Part shown: one piece after another, positions 40,212 through 40,854 of the stretch
How positions within the stretch are numbered: position 1 is the first letter of the stretch
How the letters are laid out: every line of letters starts with the position of its first letter
Assembly: GCA_001313365.1 (NCBI GenBank)
Contig: BBFS01000039.1
Span: forward strand, 1 to 40,854
DNA from: Paenarthrobacter nitroguajacolicus JCM 14115
GTDB taxonomy: Bacteria > Actinomycetota > Actinomycetes > Actinomycetales > Micrococcaceae
Direction of reading: 5' to 3'
DNA length: 40,854 nucleotides
Translations under genes and position numbers: made by a program
Notes under the pieces: model-generated
What the model was told of the DNA's origin: nothing
The model's database searches: none
What the model saw: the letters and a program-made list of their open reading frames with translations, nothing else

Positions 40212-40854
40212 CCACCAAGCTCGAATTGGCGCCCGCCTCTGCCGGGAAACGCCTGGGCGCAGCTGTGCTGGATTGGCTGGGACTTTGCCGTGCTTGCCAC
40301 CACGTTCGCTCTGGGAATTGCCGGCATCACGCAGACCCGCCGGAACGGCTTCATTGTCTATGACACGGGCCTGTTGGTTCTCCTGGGGGAGCATCGGTTT
40401 AGGCGTGACCGTGGTGTATACCTTCGTCCTCCTTGGTCTGGAGGCGAAGTCTGGAAATACCATCGGCAACCAGCTCATGGGCATCCGCAGTGCGGATTCT
40501 GATGGCTATGCTCCGGGCGCAGGTGTTGTTTTTGTTCGGGGGGGGATCCTTACTGGCGGCCTCTTGCTGCTGGGGGTCCATTGTTGCGGTCATCTTGTCG
40601 GCGCTTGGACAGATCGGACTGGTGTTGTGGATCGCCCTGCCGCTGATGTTCCTCGGTGCAGTTTGGGCTTTCCTTGTAGTCGTATCCAACGCCTGGGACA
40701 CCAATGGCAAGCTGCGTGGCTGGCAGGACAAGGTGGCAAAGTCCTTGGTGTTCGATGTGAACGCCGGTCGCAATCCGGTAACCACGGGTGGCATCCAAGG
40801 TCCCTACAGTTTCGCGCCTATGGATCTCCCACCGGTTCAGCCCGTCGCTTCCCC
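40208..40854 (+). CDS. RDD family membrane protein (3' end beyond the window)
   Basis: RDD-domain integral membrane protein. It starts MTTKLELAPASAGKRLGAAV, then LDWLG, the usual entry into the first RDD helix (Arg/Asp positions). After correction of indels near 40283 and 40390 the helices ATTFALGIAGI, GLLVLLGASIGLGVTVVYTF and LLLLGSIVAVILSALGQIGL follow, with the conserved loop SGNTIGNQLMGIRSADSDG between helices. NAWDTNGKLRGWQDKVAKSLV is the typical final RDD block with its Asp-Lys. The protein continues past the window end with a Pro-rich tail (YSFAPMDLPPVQPVAS). It is the last visible member of the moxR operon; RDD proteins are thought to act in transport or as membrane adaptors. Confidence 0.83.

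Noticed and set aside
1..40854. Widespread pseudogenes: nearly every long gene is frameshifted
   Set aside because: Breaks occur equally in essential genes and cluster at G/C runs of 6-8 bases; the downstream frames remain conserved. Sequencing or consensus error explains this better than gene decay.

Overview
The window is high-GC actinobacterial DNA, most likely from a Micrococcaceae species such as Arthrobacter or Paenarthrobacter. The protein content suggests this: a NarK/assimilatory nitrate reductase pair, an MHS-family transporter, actinobacterial acyl-CoA carboxylase alpha, beta and epsilon subunits, an Rv1264-like cyclase, and giant Ig-like/FN3 surface proteins. No rRNA, tRNA, CRISPR array, insertion sequence or phage gene was recognised.

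A data-quality warning governs the whole annotation. Almost every long gene is interrupted by small indels. They occur mainly at G or C runs stretched to 6-8 bases, with some single-base losses at short G/C doublets and triplets. Housekeeping genes (birA, accA, accD, moxR) are hit as often as accessory ones. One run can be checked internally: it has 7 G in the first giant gene and 4 G at the homologous place in its paralog. I therefore read these breaks as sequencing or consensus errors. Coding features below span the reconstructed full gene even where the literal frame is broken.

Layout. 1-2407 (minus): nitrate transporter NarK followed by the N-terminal part of a molybdopterin nitrate reductase that leaves the window. 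2702-4121 (plus): MHS-type MFS transporter with a perfect terminator hairpin. 4191-6020 (minus): biotin carboxylase/BCCP subunit. 6138-6812 (minus): Maf. 6833-6995: a 32-bp tandem repeat and a palindromic repeat. 6994-10249 (minus): MMPL exporter with its TetR regulator. 10380-12364 (minus): YbjQ-like protein and a DAACS symporter. About 12700-14470 (plus): an AT-richer island of three small exported or membrane proteins. 14536-18149 (minus): DUF885 protein, AccE and AccD. 18376-22065 (plus): SDR, BirA, PH-domain membrane protein and class III adenylate cyclase. 22337-40854 (plus): two tandem paralogous surface proteins of about 2,050 residues, then MoxR ATPase, DUF58 protein, TgpA-like membrane protein, zinc-ribbon protein and an RDD membrane protein cut by the window end.

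How the parts fit. AccA, AccD, AccE and BirA make and biotinylate an acyl-CoA carboxylase. The order birA-accD-accE-maf-accA matches the mycobacterial accD5 neighbourhood, but here about 9 kb separates accE from maf. The last 18 kb is the best candidate for a little-described system. Two membrane-anchored proteins with long cadherin-like/FN3 stalks and an SH3-like C-terminus are encoded directly upstream of a tightly overlapping MoxR-DUF58-transglutaminase-like-zinc ribbon-RDD operon. The transglutaminase-like protein has Asp where the catalytic Cys is expected.
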